64,000 nucleotides of DNA, taken from contig NC_045146.1 in assembly GCF_008831285.2 (NCBI RefSeq), forward strand, positions 2,632,001 through 2,696,000, in the 5' to 3' direction. Under the pieces are notes generated by a model, which had not been told where the DNA came from, ran no database searches, and saw nothing but the letters and a program-made list of their open reading frames with translations. A program made the position numbers and the translations under genes. This DNA comes from Nymphaea colorata. Its lineage: Eukaryota; Streptophyta; Magnoliopsida; Nymphaeales; Nymphaeaceae. Positions 35,546 to 46,354 of the stretch are shown here, piece after piece (position 1 is the stretch's first letter; each line of letters opens with the position of its first letter).

Positions 35546-36750
35546 GCAACAAAGTACTATTTCATAACATTAGCATCGGATACAAAGAACAGAAGAAACT
35601 ATATCAGATAAAAAATCGAAAAGGTATTTCCAAAATTTAAAATATTCGAGCCAGTTTATCCAAGGTGGTTGAAATTCAAAAGTGTTAGTCCAATGTTTTT
35701 TCTCTGTTTTATTTTGAAGATCCATAAAAGGTTCTCGTTCGTGCCACAGGAGATTACCCACGCCAGGAAAAAATGAAGGACATTAGGGCAACCTGTTTTC
35801 TCCAGACCCAAAAACACCGGCGGCGGGTAGGGGCAGAGAGAGAGAGAGCTCTTCAGATGTCTCTTCATTTCCACACGGCCAAGTTCGGAAATTGGAACGA
35901 CATGAAGCGACAGATCAACGATCATCATCATCACCAGAGCACGAAATCTCTCTTATCCCCCTTTCACCTAAAAAAAGAGGAAGAAGAATCACGATCTTTG
36001 GAAGTCTCCAATCCCCAACGCCACGAGTTGAAGATAGGATGAAGCAACCGAGAAATGGCGCCGAGAAGTCGGAAAGAGGACTTTCTGATGAGCCGCCATG
36101 GGTTAAGAGAGGAGGAAGGAGGGGCCGCCTCCCAAAACCCTCGAACCTACCCCTTTCGCCAGCCTATTTGTTCTGGAAACTTTTACGAAAGGCCTCAAAA
36201 TTTAAATTCAAATAACAAACACAATCCAGTATTCTTTAAAAATTGTTCGAAAACGCACCTAAGTTAAGTATAGCTGCGTAGGCAACAATTAAAATCAGAC
36301 CTAATATTTTATTTCACTAAAATTCCACTTAAACTTTTTCATGGTTAATTATAAGCATTCACAAGTGTTTGTGTTCAATAAACTGTTAAGTCAGTGAAAA
36401 AGATACTATTTTGGTCTTTAAAAAACATGAGAGATATATTTATATTTTCATATAAACATAAATTTTCTTGCATAGCTTTCTATGTCATTTAAGATATATT
36501 CACACCAATTTTGACATGCAATGATAGTAAAAATGGATCTATTTAAACATAAAATAATAACAATATTAACTGATATAGTTAATAAGGCTAGTGCAAATAA
36601 TCAACATATTTTCTTGTTTAGGTTTAGTATTTGAACATTTTCTCTTATTAATATAGCAAATTAGGTTAATGACAACCTAAGGTTTAATTGGCAGAATTTT
36701 TTATCAATAGTGCAAAACTTGATTGTATTTAACAAAACTTGACTGTTATC
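35546..36750. other. No supported gene; unassigned leader-like block
   Basis: 35820-36215 is purine- and GC-richer than its surroundings. It has a GAGAGAGAGAGAG run near 35840 and overlapping plus-strand frames, the longest 35892-36215 (Arg, Ser and Pro rich). It resembles a first exon or 5' leader in composition but has no recognised domain and no downstream partner. 36220-36750 is AT-rich and empty. Confidence 0.35.
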
Positions 36751-36759
36751 TTTTTTTAT

Positions 36760-37007
36760 CTACTCTAAGCCCCTTCGCTTCCGTGCCCCGTTACCAGACT
36801 TTCACATCTCCTCCCTCTTCATCTCGTGTGTGATCTCTCTTGAGCGGCCCTTCCTGCATCAAGAAATCAAGAACGCTGCCTGGGCCCTTGGCTCTGATAA
36901 GACGTTTGACATTGATGGTTTTCCTATTGAATTTTTTCGCATCTTTTGGGAGGCTTGTAGCTCTGATGTGTTGGAGATGAATTTGCCTCCAACTCCATCT
37001 TTCTTAA
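36760..37007 (+). mobile_element. LINE reverse-transcriptase fragment, upstream part
   Basis: The plus strand encodes PFLHQEIKNAAWALGSDKT, then DIDGFPIEFFRIFWEAC, the conserved start of the LINE reverse-transcriptase domain (usually EI..A...L..DKSPGPDGF...FF..FW). The element is truncated on its 5' side. It stops at TAA (37005-37007), where a Harbinger element is inserted, and resumes at 43011. Confidence 0.85.
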
Positions 37008-38149
37008 GGGCCAGTTTGATGGTAGAAAAAAATTTAATGTGGTAAATTTACCATGGTAAATTTTTCTGGAAAAATTTACAGGATGAAATTTCTCCATCTT
37101 TCAATCTGAGGCCCTGTTTAATGCACATGAAGAATTTAACCTGGTGAATTTAACCTTGTTTGATGCACATGGTAGTTTTTTACAGGGTAAAATTAACCCT
37201 GTTTGATGTACATGGTAGAAAAATTGAGAGACTTTTTCAGAACTATTAGCAGTTGTTTTTTTTCTTTCTCCTTTTCAATTTGACGTGGGAAGAAATTGGA
37301 GGATGATCTTCCAAAACAACTAAATGCAAATGTCTTCACCTACGCATAGTTTTATGTAAAAAAAACACAATTAAAACCATGACATCTAACGATACAATAT
37401 AGTTGACGAAACAAAGGTTATAACCATAACAAAGTTACCTAACTCATACAGTTTTAACTGTGTAATTAGTACATGTCCACAAAAGTTTAATGAGTACATA
37501 TCCACAAAAGGGTGTACTCCTACCATCCACAAAAAAAGAAGTTTAATGAGTACATATCCAACAAAGAAAACATGTAATTACAAAACAAGTAATCCAACAT
37601 TTGTGGCTGCACTTCCATTCAACAAAGTTAGTGTCTTCTATATCTTGCTTTGTGATGACATTTTCAATGATTGTAAGCCTACGTACTTGCACACCATACT
37701 TGTGGAGATACTCATTTATGTGATGCTTACCTACTTCGAATGAATCAAACGATCTGAAGAGGACGCCCTTGTACTGATATACTAAAGGTTGGCACCGCTC
37801 CCAACTGTCATATATGCCTCGCGACCGACCTTAAAAAATGACATAGTACTTTTGCCGAGGCATCATATTCCTTGCCCTATTCAAAACAAAACAAATGTCA
37901 AACAATTAAATGAAATAATAGTCAAAATTCATAAATAAACTTACTATTCAATTGATAATCTGTAAACATTTGAGATATTATAGTTGCTCTCATAGAGTTG
38001 TTGCTTTCTCGTTGATGTGTTTGGCTTGCAAATTTTGGTTCGCTTAAGACAAAGTTATCATTAGAAGGTGCATCTTCATCAACAAATTGCTCGGATTTTG
38101 TTCAATTATGAAATTGTGCAATACATGTAGCAAGAACAATTAGAACTTA

Positions 38150-39290
38150 TTTTTTGAATGGATACTGCACTTGCATTTTCAATATTGGAAAACGACCTCT
38201 CAACATGCCAAAAGTTCTTTATACTGTATTTTGAAGGGATGAATGCCTATGCTTGAATAGTTTTTCTTCAGTTTTAGGTGAGCATGCTCCCCGAGTGTTA
38301 AACTCAGACATGATAACGATGCCCTCGATAAGGTGTGAGCAAACCTTCAATGTTTGGATATCCCTCATCAGCAAGATAATATTTACCTACAATTAAGCAC
38401 AATTTATTTATACACTATTACATGCATGTTAAAAGAGTGCATTGGTTGGTAGAACTACGTACCTTCTGGGACAACAAACATGTCAGTTTGATGATTAAGC
38501 GCATTATACAATACTCTTGAGTATGTTGCACTTCCTTCCCATCCAGCCAAAACATAGTGGAATCGAGTGTCGAATCCAACTTCAGCCATGATGTTCTGAG
38601 AAATGAATCCTTTTCTATTGCAATGTCTTGCATGATTTGAAGCTGGGACCCATGCAGGTACATGGATGCCATCGATTGCTCCTAAACAATTCTATATGCA
38701 TATATACAAGTTAGTCATGTTGTAGTGTGATGTTGAGTTTATGTTACATATATACAAGTTGGAGGTACTGCGAATTACCTAAAAATATGGAAAGAATCAT
38801 TTAAATTGCCAAATATGTGTTGGCATTTCATCATTGTTCTGCCGAACGTACTCCTTACCCATTATACATATCACTCACAGGACTAGGCTGACATATTTAC
38901 TGATTGTTTGTCCGGAATATTGAAACGTGCTTTGAACGACATGATTCTGTTCATTATGTCCAATTGTCAAAAGAAAAATAGCTACTTGTTCTTCTACTGT
39001 AATGTCACGAGCATCCTCCAACAAATTTCTAGCTCTTAGAGTGTTACACAATGTCATATATGTGTGTCTGTCCATATAGTCTAGTAAGTCCATACAATTT
39101 CTAGGATGACTTCGAAGCATAAGTTGAACAAAAGATGTACCAACATCTCTAAATGGATGAACAATCCTCCTATATTGTTCTTGTCGCCTTAACCAAAAGA
39201 AGATGAAGGCATAAACTAGCTGAATGATGAAAAGCACTCGCTCATCATCGTCGTCATCAAACATTTCAATATCAACCATTTTCACTAAAC
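38150..39290 (-). pseudogene. Harbinger DDE transposase, inactivated
   Basis: The N-terminal exon (39285-38875) reads RRIVHPFRDVGTSFVQLMLR, then TVEEQVAIFLLTIGHNEQN and QYSGQTISKYV, the usual helix-turn-helix region before the catalytic part. A second segment (38690-38460) reads LGAIDGIHVPAWV with the first Asp, then FHYVLAGWEGSATYSRVL. The second catalytic Asp, normally in the HDSRVL context, is Tyr here (codon 38523-38521). Further on are YYLADEGYPN and VERSFSNIEN with the final Glu near 38200, broken by stops. The transposase normally cuts and pastes the element with its Myb-like partner. This copy cannot be catalytic. Confidence 0.85.
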
Positions 39291-39661
39291 TGCATGTACA
39301 TATAACAAAAATTATTTAATAACAAAATTTCGAAGATGTGTTTCAGTATATGAAGTAACACACAAAATACATGTTTTGCATGACATGAATTATACAAATA
39401 ATTAACCATTGAATGTATAACAATCAACTCTTACCTACGAATCAACAAGTTTATACGTTAACCATGACAGCCAGTCTGAAGGTGGAAGGTTGAAAAATAT
39501 CATGGAATTGGTGCTCTCTGCTAACATGTCCATGCTCTACATTCGCGTATGGCTATCTAGGAGTCAGTTTCCACCATCTCTTGCAATATTTCGCAACATT
39601 TGACAAATTAAAAACCTCTAGAAGTACGTGTGAGGGTGTTAAGCATTCTCAGCTATACCGT

Positions 39662-40380
39662 TCAACATGTTGTACGTGTTGACCTGTTCCTTTTTGACCT
39701 ATGTGTACTTCTAATACTTGTCATTATTGGATTTTCAGTTGTAGGAGTTGGAGGTACTGGTGATTGTAGGAGATGGCTATCTTCATAAAACATCTGTATG
39801 AATGATTGTTTACTTTCAGGGCCCATGTACAATAGAGTCGATTGAGAAGCAGGTGTAGATGGAAGTGGTTCAGTGTCATCATGTAGTACGCTGTTCAATG
39901 TCTCTGCATTTTTGCCAGTTGCATGGGAATCGCCATAGACTTCGGTGAACTCATCATAGTATCTCCATAAGTTTAGCCTTTTGTACTTTTTTCTATTCGG
40001 ATATTTCTGAAAAAAATCATGTGTTCATATATTGCACAAGTAATGACATGTTAGACAAAACCTAACAGTATAAACTCTATAACTTACCTCAATGTAGTCA
40101 CTCTATACTTGGGGGTCGACATCAATACATTTGTTAATTGGGTCGTAACCAGACCCTCTTGTATTCAATATTTCCTTCATGACTCTCAAGTTGGGTTTGG
40201 AATACTTTAATTTGTTTTTTATTTTATCTTTACTGAATTCTAGACCGAATCTGTCCATCATGCTTTTTTCAATTGCTGTATACACTTTAGACTTCAAGCC
40301 TCCACTAGATTTCATACCAGGCACGCGTGAATGCTCACCAAGAAGCTGGACTAAGTAGTCCATTTGTGGTTCAGTCCACG
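39662..40380 (-). pseudogene. Harbinger Myb/SANT-like protein, damaged
   Basis: The first exon encodes MDYLVQLLGEHSRVPGMKS, then FSKDKIKNKLKYSKPNLRVM and GSGYDPINKCIDVDPQV, a Myb/SANT-like DNA-binding domain as in ORF2 of plant Harbinger elements. The expected Trp codon after DPQV is TAG, followed by SDYIE and a GT donor. The second exon (about 40007-39662) gives YPNRKKYKRLNLWRYYDEF and a Ser/Thr/Pro-rich tail. The protein normally binds the element ends and recruits the transposase. Confidence 0.8.
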
Positions 40381-41065
40381 TAAGATGTTAGGACCAACAG
40401 GACTAACAGTAAGTTCTTTCAAGTCCATTTCAAATTTGAAATTCCATAAGAAAAGTTCATTAACCAATTCAATCATCTAACAGGAACAAACTTCAGAACA
40501 TAAATTTCCTTTTAACAGTCCAAAGTATGAACTACATTACATACATTTCAGGATCTCTTCCTCAGTCAAATTCTCTATAACAGATGGACATAATAATTTT
40601 ATCATCAATACATTTGTTAATTGGGTTGTAGCCAAACCCGCTTGTATTCAATATTTCCTTCATGACTCTCAAGTTGGGTTTGGAATACTTCAATTTGTTT
40701 TTTATTTTATCTTTACTGAATTCTGGACCGAATCTGTCCATCATGCTTTTTTCAATTGCTGTATACGCTTTAGACTTCAAGCCTCCACCAGATTTCATAC
40801 CAAGCATGCATGAATGCTCAACAAGAAGCTGGACTCAGTCCATGTATGATGTTAGGACCAATAGTAAGTTCTTTCAAGTCCATTGCAAATTTGAATTTCC
40901 ACAAGAAAAGTTCATTAACCAATTCATGCATCTAACAGGAACAAACTTCAGAACATAAATTTCCTTTTAACAGTCCAAAGTATGAACTACATTACATACA
41001 TTTCAAGATCTCTTCCTCAGTCAAATTCTCTATAACAGATGGACATAATAATTTTATCATCAAAA
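40121..41065. repeat. ~480-bp tandem duplication inside the Harbinger element
   Basis: ATCAATACATTTGTTAATTG starts at 40121 and 40604 (period 483). The second copy repeats the Myb/SANT exon (40807-40600, with KDKIKNKLKYSKPNLRVM) and its flank up to GGACATAATAATTTTATCAT. The upstream Myb-domain copy is shorter and lacks the start. Confidence 0.9.
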
Positions 41066-42990
41066 TTTTCAACGAAAATTACAGAAAGAGCTTTAAATGT
41101 TAGGACCACATCAACAAAATCCTAACATTTGATTTGTAAAATTACCTGCTGCAAGAAGATAAATGAAACAAAGCATATCAAAACACATGCATATAAGTAG
41201 CTATTAAGTGCATCAAGAGCCATTAAACTCAGAAGTTCGGTGATGATTCCCTACATATTAGTCAAATTTTCTCAACTAAAACAACCTGGTATCTGCTGGT
41301 ATGCCTCTAACTGGAAGGTGATAATGAAATAGGCTATTTCAGGATGTAATAGCTCCCCTTGGAACTGTTCTACATGCTATTCTCTTGGAAACTTGAGTGC
41401 TTTGCTCCTGATGCAACATAATGATTCAGTTCCTCAACAATGTATAACTTCCTAGAAATATTTGGTGCTTTTGCACTTCAGTCTCTCCATGGATTATAAT
41501 ATTGACCAGTTGGCACTCCAGCAGCTAAGTCCCACATGCGTTATGATGCTAATGGTTCAAGTTTCTAAGAACCTTCTCTGTCATCACGTTGTATTTTAAT
41601 TAATCTTTCTAGATTGATGCTCTTGGCATGATGCCAAAAGGTACACTATTTGTCTATTAGTTGCATATTCTGTAATCTTAACTCCTAATTTTGATTCCCA
41701 AGAAAGTTCTCTAAATTGTTATTGGCATCACCTGTAGCTTGGTTGCTTTCTTCGGTCTCTCTGTTAGGAACTGTAAGTATGCTGATTAGTTGTTCCTGTT
41801 TTATAATTCTTCAATTTATAACTTGCTCTCTCTATCTTGTCGATGAGCATTATTCAGTTTTTGCTTGTTCTTACAATTGCCAGGTCTTGTAGTCTAAGAG
41901 AAAGCAGGCAGGCGCCTATTGGCCAGGAAGATGCTGTTGACGTGCCTAATTCAAGTCAGCAGAGGATGATGATTAATAAAATGGGGTCCCAGTAACAAGC
42001 CCTTGGAGATGAATTGCAGGAAAAAATTTGTTGGTTGCTATTTCGTACGAGGGGTTAAGTTACAAAATATGAATGGGTTCATTGTTTGGATTTCAATGTT
42101 TCATAGAAGTTTTCATGAATTTCCCACCTTATGTGCGATGAGTACCTTCTAAGAACCTTTGAATACAGTATTCCCTTTTAACGCCTTTTTTCCTCCACGC
42201 TATTTGGTGGACATTTTGAATCCCACGTCAACTTCATCAGATACAACCACAGTGAATAGCAGTACTCTATCAAAATAATAGCCTATCCCCAATTTTACCA
42301 CCACAACCATAGTCAATAGAAGATATAAAAGACAAATGGACAACAAGGTAGAATATTTATAAACTAAAAGATGAAAATATACCGCCACATGAAGCAACAT
42401 AAGCAAGCAAACAAAGGCTAAGAACTTGAAGCTCACATGCATATGAAAAATAGCAAAGAAGAAAGATGCAGCGACAGAGGAGGAAACACAACAAGAGAAG
42501 AGGAGACACAACGACAGTTCGGAGACCTGTGCAACAACAAAGGTGAGGAAGAAGACTACGACAGAGGAGGAGATAGAACGACAATAGAAGGACACACAAA
42601 CTTGTGCAACAAGAGCAGAGGAGAAGACCATCGAGCGCGAGGGAGGAGGAGAACCAGACCTGTGGAGTGCAACGAGTAAGGAGCCCTTCCATCGAGTGTG
42701 AGGGGTACAAGAGACACAGACCTGTGGAGTGTAGCGAGAGAGGAGCCCTTCCATCAACTGTGAAGGTGTAGCGAGAGAGAAGAGGGGAGACATTGAGAGC
42801 CCTAACGACTCTCAATTTTGTCTCCACCAAAAAGTCAATCCTGTGAGGACCGACTTTTTCACGGGCGAAATTTCACCCAATGGCAAAGTAAAATTCAGGT
42901 GCAATTTATGTGCGTTTGTTGCGAAGAATGGTGAACAGGTCAAATTTTACCCTCCTGTATGTTTTTCAACCGATGCATAGGATTTTTCCT
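41066..42990. other. Non-transposase interior of the Harbinger element
   Basis: Apart from the exon-like segment at 41884-41995, it contains a purine-rich tract (42430-42790) with short direct repeats such as GGAGCCCTTCCATC near 42679 and 42747. The open minus-strand frames here (42200-42830) have low-complexity Ser/Leu/Cys composition and no domain. Confidence 0.5.
41884..41995 (+). pseudogene. Possible captured host exon in the Harbinger element
   Basis: After a T-rich intron-like tract ending in TTACAATTGCCAG, 36 codons are open (SCSLRESRQAPIGQED, then AVDVPNSSQQRMM and NKMGSQ) up to TAA. It is on the strand opposite the transposase and looks like the last exon of a host gene. I do not recognise the parent protein, and chance cannot be excluded. 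Confidence 0.35.
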
Positions 42991-43010
42991 GTGTATCAAA
43001 CGGGCCATAA

Positions 43011-45055
43011 GGAATTTAAGCAAGTCACCTGTGTCTTCTTGTGCGTCCTAATCCTACAGACACTTGTCCATCTTAGGCACACATTACAATATTATTTCTA
43101 AGTTACTTTCCTTACGGCTTGCGCCTATTATGCCGTCTATCATCAACCCCTTCCAGGTTGCTTTCATCAAGGGTCATGCTATGGTCTTAGCAATGAGGTT
43201 GTTCACTCGTTATACTGTCTGCGTCTTCTTTTTTTCATCCTTAAGTTGGTTTGATTCGATGAGTTGGGAGTTCCTTTATGACCGTCTTACCCGCTTTGCT
43301 TTTGGTCCATCATTTAGGTAGTGGATCCTTTCACTTGTCACTGGGTCCCAGCTAACGGTCTCTTTCAATGGGTTGTGTGGCGATTTCTTTTGTCTTCGTC
43401 GTGACCTCCGTCAGGGTTTTCCGTTATCGCCGTTGTTCTTCAACTTAGTTGCCGAGTGTTTTTCTGCTTTATTTCATCATGCTGCGGTCATAGGCTTCCT
43501 CACACCACACTCACTCCCCCACTTACAGTCTCTCTCCTCCCTTCAGTATGCTGACGATTTTCTCCTGTTTGACACTGCTTTCCACCAACAGATTGTGAGA
43601 ACTTGGCTTATCCTTCGAGTTTTTGAGCTCATTTCAGGTCTTTTTATTAATTCCTCTAAATGTCATCTTTTTATCATTCACGCGGATCCTGTCACGGTGC
43701 TTCTTGCGGAAGCTTGTTTTGGGTGTAAGGTTGCTGGTCTGCCTATGAACTACTTGGGTCTTCAGATTATATTGTCGCATTCTGCACCCTCCTTTTGGAA
43801 TAGAGTGGAGCAGAAGCTGGTTGATCGCCTTTAGTGTTGGCAGAGAATGCTGCTTTCTCTCCTGGGTTGTATTACTCTTGCTAAGCACTGTCTTGCGTGT
43901 GTCTCCCTCCATACTCTGGCGGTCTTTCGACCTCTTGTGGCTATTCTGAAAAGGTTTGAAAAGATCATTCATAATTTTATCTAGGATGGTGATCGGCCTT
44001 CAGATCGCCTTGCGCATTAGGATATAGTTGTCCTTCCACGTCTTCTTCGGGGTGCTGGGGTTACCAACCTTAGTCGAGCTTGTGAGTCTTCTCTGTGTTC
44101 TTGATGGTGACGTCTGACAACTGAGCACTCTCCCATCACCCTATTCATTTGCTCCAAATTTGACCTGCCTACCCCTAGTGCTTGGAGTACTTCCATTTCT
44201 CACACCTCTCCCTCTCACTTTTGGTGTGACCTGCTTTCTGCCCTTCCTCTCTTCCTCTGCCTTACTGACCTCCCATCGTTCGCATCCCCATCCTCGCCTC
44301 TTTTACCTTCTAGTGGATTCACTTTTTCTTATTGCTACTTGGCCTCCTTTGGTTCTTCTGTGGAGTCGTTCCCACCCCATCCCTTTGGTCTCCTGATTCT
44401 TCTCCTTGTACCATTGCTTTTGTTTGGTTTCTTCATGCTGGCCACATCAACAGTTTTGACTACTTACAATGCTTTGACATTAATTTAGCTAACCAATGTC
44501 CACTAAGTTTTATTGCAGCTGAGTCTCGGGTCCACCTTTTTTACCTCTTGTCTTTTTTTCATTAGTGTTTTTGCCTTTACCTGGCCTTCCTTTGTTAGTA
44601 GCCTTCCAGACCCACCCTCCATTCGTCTTTTTTTCTTCTTCTGTCATTCCCCCTGCCTCGCTATTTTCTGTGGTCATGTCTGGAGGTTGTGGTTCATTTC
44701 AGTTTGGTGGTGCATTTTGGAAGAGCGCAACAATAGGGTCTTGAGGTGCACATTCTCTTCGTTGGAGTCTATAGCTCGTCTTGTGCAGGGAGATGTTCAT
44801 TTTGCCATTTGGCTGCGACGTCGTCCTCCGTTTGTGGCTGGGTGCTTGTGTCGCTCCATCTTCCCCCCTCTCTCCACCCCTCTTATTTTATTTTATTTTA
44901 CCGTGCATTATATTATATATTTCGTCCTTTTGCTTATGGTTTGCGTTTGTTATTGTAACTAGGGGACTTCTTATCCTCAAATTTTGGTATAAATTTCCAT
45001 TTTATCGACTTTTTTATTATTTAACAATGCATTTAGAAATTTGTCTCATTTAATG
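43011..45055 (+). mobile_element. LINE reverse-transcriptase remnant, downstream part
   Basis: It continues the LINE interrupted at 37007. Readable pieces include YNIISKLLSLRLAPIMPSII and FQVAFIKGHAM (43080-43180), DLRQGFPLSPLFFNLVAECF (43400-43460), the catalytic-type LQYADDFLLF (43540-43575), INSSKCHLFI and MNYLGLQI (to 43770). A zinc-knuckle-region-like cysteine/tryptophan stretch follows to about 44850. Frames change several times and stops are present. The 3' end is not sharply defined and is placed before the GA run at 45060. Confidence 0.85.
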
Positions 45056-45059
45056 TTCG

Positions 45060-45670
45060 AGAGAGAGAGAGGGAGTTGCACTGTCATACATCAAGACCAT
45101 CTCTCTTGCTTAATCTAGTTGTGTTGTCAAACAAACTTCTTACAACACAACACCATACTTGGGTCGTGTGTTGGAACGAAGATTTTTTTAAACCATTGCT
45201 CTTTCTCAACACCTGTTTGAAGAAGCAAAACACAATTTCTGCATGTCCGCTTATAGATCACACATCATGTGGTTATCTAGCTGTTGCATATAAAGGAGTC
45301 CACTGTCCACATATCAGCTGATGGTTAAACCTCTCTCTCTCTCTCCCTTTTGAAAACTCTGATAGATTGGCCAGTTGGTGCTTACAAGCAAGACAAAGGG
45401 TGACCACATGAGAGATAACCATGTAACGAATGAAGCTCGAGATATGAACTACCGATTATTGTACAATAAACACCCTTTTGTAATGTTCCTGTGTTTTTCT
45501 TCTGCATCTTGGTTTCTGTGCCTTTCGCCTTCCTTCCTTCTGGAAAATTTAAATGAACCTTTCTAGATGATACATTAAGACAATCAATAGCATCAGTGTG
45601 CCCCTTGTAATTGCTTCCCTTAATTTGTCCACTGCCCTTCAACTCCCCTACTTAACATGGCAGTTCCCCT
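45060..45670. other. Gene-free spacer between LINE and copia
   Basis: It contains a GA run at 45060-45072 and a CT run near 45331-45346. No supported coding region is seen. Confidence 0.5.
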
Positions 45671-46122
45671 AACACGCCCAACATATCATGGGTGGTGGCA
45701 TACTTGTAAATCTTTATGTTATTTTGTGTATTTTATGATGTACCCTAAATCATGATTAGTATATAATGATAACAAGAGGCAGACGTCGGTTGTTGATGCT
45801 CTCTTTCATCTCTCTCTTGCTTGGACGTGCAACTCACTTCTCTCTTCCTCCTCTTGCATCTAACTTCATTCGGTGGTTTGGTATTAGATATCAAAATCTT
45901 ATACCATTGGCTGTAGATAAGGTATTGTACACAACAGTTCAACAAAAAACTAGAAATTTGTAGAGGAGATAGCAACATGGAAAGAACATAGCCCTACAAG
46001 CTCAGTTTTGGTGTGACATACAAGTGCATTAGGCCACTATTACCCAAAAGTCGTTGATAGGTCTAAAGGTCTATGAGATGATATACTATCACATGGATGC
46101 ACCTACAGGATTCTGCAATTTT
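45671..46122 (+). repeat. 5' LTR of a copia element (5' truncated)
   Basis: CACGCCCAACATATCATGGG through GATTCTGCAATTTTATGCTC matches the 3' LTR at 50645-51102 with scattered differences. The first ~55 bases of the 3' LTR (from TGTTAAGTTTG) have no counterpart, so the left end is lost. No methionine-tRNA primer site was recognisable after it. Confidence 0.8.
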
Positions 46123-46354
46123 ATGCTCTAATCCTCAAATCTCTGTGTAATCCTCAAACCTCTATTTTCTGCCCTAATCTCCAAATTTCTGCCCTAACCC
46201 TAATCCCTAAATTTTTTGCCATAATTTTACTGTCTACCCTAATCTGTCCTAATTCTACCATCTGCCCTAGTCTGTCCTAATCTGCCCTATCGTCGGCCAT
46301 CTAACCCTAATCTCAAAATTTGCATTTTCCCCCTATTTTCTGATTATTGCATTT

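Larger units (their letters stand above)
37005..43010 (-). mobile_element. PIF/Harbinger element (~6.0 kb) inserted in the LINE
   Basis: TAA at 37005-37007 and 43008-43010 is the 3-bp target duplication typical of the superfamily. The ends are GGGCCAGTTTGATGG (37008) and, inverted, TGGCCCGTTTGATAC (from 43007), so the terminal repeat is GGCC[A/C]GTTTGAT. The minus strand carries both expected proteins, a Myb/SANT-like protein and a DDE transposase, each damaged. Sub-terminal copies of CCCTGTTTGATG.ACATGG occur at about 37110, 37155 and 37195. The element is large enough to be a former autonomous copy. Confidence 0.85.

Noticed and set aside
42200-42830. Long minus-strand frames (197 and 157 codons)
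   Set aside because: They overlap each other in a purine-rich, internally repetitive tract, with low-complexity Ser/Leu/Cys translation and no domain.
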